Of a stretch of DNA of 7,695 bases, positions 5,953 through 7,695 are shown piece after piece (within the stretch, counting starts at the first letter, position 1; each line of letters begins with the position of its first letter). The stretch comes from Planctomycetota bacterium (GTDB taxonomy: Bacteria; Planctomycetota; Brocadiia; Brocadiales; Bathyanammoxibiaceae), in contig JAUXLO010000084.1 of the NCBI GenBank assembly GCA_030623665.1, positions 1-7,695 of the forward strand. Reading direction: 5' to 3'. The position numbers and the translations under genes were made by a program. The notes beneath the pieces were generated by a model. The model did not search any database. It saw only the letters and a list, made by a program, of their open reading frames with translations, and was not told where the DNA came from.

Positions 5953-5981
5953 ATTATACTCACCAGCAAGAAAGATGTAAG
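5953..5981 (-). promoter_or_regulatory. sigma70-type promoter for the exported protein-dehydratase operon
   Basis: On the - strand there is a perfect -10 TATAAT (bases 5953-5958) and a -35-like CTTACA (5976-5981), separated by exactly 17 nt. Transcription would start near 5946, leaving an untranslated leader of about 88 nt before ATG 5858. Confidence 0.6.
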
Positions 5982-5982
5982 C

Positions 5983-6024
5983 AAAAAAGGAGCCGGGTCT
6001 TAATCTGGATAGACCCAGAACTCC
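5983..6024 (-). terminator. intrinsic terminator of the TPR-VWA operon
   Basis: Read on the - strand: GGAG, TTCT, GGGTCT, a 10-nt loop, AGACCC, GG, CTCC, then TTTTTT. The inner 6-bp and outer 4-bp stems are both perfect, separated by a 4x2 internal loop, and the six-T run follows at once (5983-5988). It lies about 115 nt past the VWA stop codon and directly beside the promoter of the next operon. In the 281-nt gap 5859-6139 I see only this terminator, the promoter, the leader hairpin and a run of eight G (6050-6057); I see no gene. Confidence 0.65.
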
Positions 6025-6139
6025 GATACCCAGCCGGTCTCGCCGTCGCGGGGGGGGCCAACAACCCATGGGGGTGCACGGGAATCTAGCATCTTTGGCC
6101 GGCACTGTCAAATACTATTGATGATGCGTGATATGTGTC

Positions 6140-7150
6140 TTATATACAAAGACTTAGGGTGAGGAGCAGGGCTGCGGCTGCAAGGAAATGCCGGGAGACG
6201 TCGATGAGTATATTTTTCGTCCTTATCCCCACGATTTTCCGGTGGCTTTCTATGGCGGCCGTGAAGATATCTTCCAGTTCCTCCCCTGTTGCATCGTGTG
6301 TGTAACTGCCGCCTGTAAGTTGTGCCATCTCCTTTAGAAAGGATGGGTTGGGACGTGTCTGTATAACCTTTTCTTCCTGGTCTTTCTCATAGCCAACGGT
6401 TACGCCGTACTTGTCCTTTTTTGGAATACGGCTTGCTTTATTAGGGTCTCCAATACCTATCATATAGAGAGATATGTTCTTGTTTTCAAGGATTAGCCTC
6501 ACGGCCTCGGCGGCCTGGCTCCTTACGGCTATCTGTTCCTCGCCGTCCGTCAGCAATATCAGTACCTTTTCATTGGGTTTGTCGCTGAATGCGTCCAGGG
6601 AGATGAGCAGGGCGTTACCGATATTTGTGCCGTAGGGCACAAACCTTGAGTAATTCTCTTTTATGAGGCCCAGCATTCTGAGGAAAACCAACTTGTAGTC
6701 CTGGGTTAGATAGGGCAGCAGGGAAAACGCCTTCCCCGCAAAGACAACGAGGCCGAGACGGTCATTGTGGAGTTCACCCACAAGATTCTCTATCTCCATC
6801 TTCGCCCTCTGAAGCCTGTTTGGCTTAACGTCCTCTGCCAGCATGCTTAGCGAGACGTCCAGGGCGAAGACAATCTCCATTCCCTCCCGCTCGTATTGTT
6901 CCTCTATGGTCAACCACCTTGGGCCCAACAGCACCAGTGCCAGTCCTGCGGCTGCCAGGCTGACGAATACGCCCTTTAGTACGTCTCTGAATGCCCTGGG
7001 AACGCGACTTTCCTTGACTATAAGCTCTATACTGCCAAAATCTCTCAGCCATCTCCTCTTTCTCCGATAGGAGTACAGATAAAGCAATAAGATGGCGAGA
7101 CAGATTACGGCTACGGGCCAGAGGTACTCTTCGTTGTTAAAGACCAGCAT
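6140..7150 (-). CDS. BatA/BatB-like VWA-domain inner-membrane protein
   Basis: This encodes 336 residues, the usual length for the Bat (Bacteroides aerotolerance-type) VWA proteins. Membrane segments lie near residues 10-28 and 59-77, with a third at the C-terminus (319-335). The VWA domain (about 92-300) begins E-I-V-F-A-L-D-V-S-L-S-M. Its metal-ion-dependent adhesion site is complete: D98-x-S100-x-S102, T175 in Y-G-T-N-I-G, and T201-D-G. Such proteins are usually encoded with MoxR ATPase, DUF58 and TPR partners and are thought to work in envelope assembly or stress tolerance; the exact role is unsettled. The ATG follows the TAA of the upstream TPR gene without a gap, and GAGGTGG (7154-7160) inside that gene's end serves as Shine-Dalgarno. 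An intrinsic terminator lies downstream at 5983-6024. Confidence 0.92.
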   Translation of the reverse strand: MLVFNNEEYLWPVAVICLAILLLYLYSYRRKRRWLRDFGSIELIVKESRVPRAFRDVLKGVFVSLAAAGLALVLLGPRWLTIEEQYEREGMEIVFALDVSLSMLAEDVKPNRLQRAKMEIENLVGELHNDRLGLVVFAGKAFSLLPYLTQDYKLVFLRMLGLIKENYSRFVPYGTNIGNALLISLDAFSDKPNEKVLILLTDGEEQIAVRSQAAEAVRLILENKNISLYMIGIGDPNKASRIPKKDKYGVTVGYEKDQEEKVIQTRPNPSFLKEMAQLTGGSYTHDATGEELEDIFTAAIESHRKIVGIRTKNILIDVSRHFLAAAALLLTLSLCI

Positions 7151-7695
7151 TTACCACCTCACTCTTGGGCTGCCGCTGTATTTATACCTGTTGCCCCAGG
7201 GAATCAGCTTCAGGGCCTGAACCCTTTCTTCCCTCTCATCTTTGTCCGGACTGAACATGCTGGAGAATTGCAACTCACCCAGGCGCATCCTCTCCAGATT
7301 TTTCTTCGCCTGGTAGTCATTGTGGTTTATCTGCAGGACATTTACGTACCCCTGGGCGGCGTTAACAAAATCCAGCTCATCGGCAAGCAGATTGGCCTCA
7401 TTGTAGAGGGCCTTTGCCTTTAGCTCCGGGTCGGTTGTCCCGGAGGCTTTCTTGAACCTTACCGCGGCTTCCTGCTTCTCCTCCAGCAAAGTGAGGACGA
7501 CGCCGGTATTGTATTCGAGAACAAGGTCGTCTTTGCCCAGCAGGTTAAGGGAGCGGTTTAGTATGGAATTCCTTGCCTTTTCCAGGCTTTCCTGGGCGTT
7601 GTGGTACCTGCTCATCAAGATGTCTTCCTTTGCCTTGGCCGTCAGGAGGCAACGGCTGCGGACCCCCATCCCATAGGTTATAAGGCAAAGTGATA
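7151..7695 (-). CDS. TPR protein of the Bat operon (BatC-like), 5' end outside window
   Basis: The reading frame has no stop before the right edge, so the gene probably begins outside. The residues upstream of the first in-window ATG (7669) read S-L-C-L-I-T-Y-G, hydrophobic like the end of a signal peptide, which favours a start further out. From 7669 there are 172 residues. At least two TPR units are visible: Y-N-T-G-V-V-L-T-L-L-E-E-K-Q-E-A-A (about 53-69) and A-L-Y-N-E-A-N-L-L-A-D-E-L-D-F-V-N-A-A (about 87-105) followed by a capping helix. A charged segment (PDKDEREER) and a basic tail ending in W come last. TPR partners of Bat operons typically scaffold the VWA proteins at the inner membrane. 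The direct abutment with the VWA gene supports co-translation. BatC is the likeliest counterpart, but the label is tentative. Confidence 0.8.
   Translation of the reverse strand, partial: SLCLITYGMGVRSRCLLTAKAKEDILMSRYHNAQESLEKARNSILNRSLNLLGKDDLVLEYNTGVVLTLLEEKQEAAVRFKKASGTTDPELKAKALYNEANLLADELDFVNAAQGYVNVLQINHNDYQAKKNLERMRLGELQFSSMFSPDKDEREERVQALKLIPWGNRYKYSGSPRVRW

Noticed and set aside
5853..6089. 78-residue + strand open frame in the intergenic gap
   Set aside because: It overlaps the promoter, terminator and leader of the - strand genes, has no Shine-Dalgarno and no recognisable domain.
5859..6139. tRNA or other structured RNA gene in the largest gap
   Set aside because: No cloverleaf or T-loop signature is visible; the strongest structure is explained as an intrinsic terminator.
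6825..7070. 75-residue open frames on both strands over the VWA gene
   Set aside because: They are shadows of the VWA coding sequence; one is Arg/Gly-rich and the other Ser-rich with no protein-like pattern.

Overview
The window looks like chromosomal DNA of an anaerobic, Gram-negative-type bacterium. GC content is moderate by eye, and several genes carry Sec signal peptides. The content (ClpB, TPR proteins, a Bat-type VWA operon, a 2-hydroxyacyl-CoA dehydratase-family protein and an apparent selenoprotein) would fit a deep-branching planctomycete, Nitrospirota or similar anaerobe. The sequence alone does not settle this. TGA is a normal stop here: clpB, the 671-1036 gene and the 5262-5858 gene all end in it.

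Left half, + strand: the 3' end of clpB (2-592); a small exported protein with a CxxC...C...HxH signature (671-1036); then three TlpA/ResA-like thioredoxin-fold genes in a row. The first of these (1156-1647) is split by an in-frame TGA at 1327-1329. The TGA sits exactly where the first cysteine of the thioredoxin CxxC motif belongs (F-W-H-P-Y-U-D-V-C). Eighteen bases after it is the first G in the loop of a 7-bp hairpin (loop AGGUU) that closely resembles the E. coli fdhF SECIS. I read this as a selenocysteine codon and an exported UxxC selenoprotein. The second (1802-3223) is a TPR-thioredoxin fusion with E-D-N-C at that site. The third (3362-3883) has D-E-T-S there and no cysteine at all. 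The cluster therefore runs from a selenol/thiol enzyme through a one-cysteine form to a cysteine-free form.

Right half, - strand: a two-gene operon (5858 to 3967) with a 4-nt ATGA overlap joins an uncharacterised exported protein to a HgdB/FldC-type 2-hydroxyacyl-CoA dehydratase subunit. A promoter with a perfect TATAAT lies upstream. Beyond it is a Bat-like pair, a TPR protein open at the right edge and a BatA/BatB-type VWA membrane protein. These two genes abut (TAA then ATG), and an intrinsic terminator follows at about 5983-6024. The 3' ends of the + and - strand blocks converge at 3884-3966.

The most notable content is the selenoprotein with its two non-catalytic-looking neighbours. The clearest annotation hazard is that ordinary gene calling would split or truncate the 1156-1647 gene.
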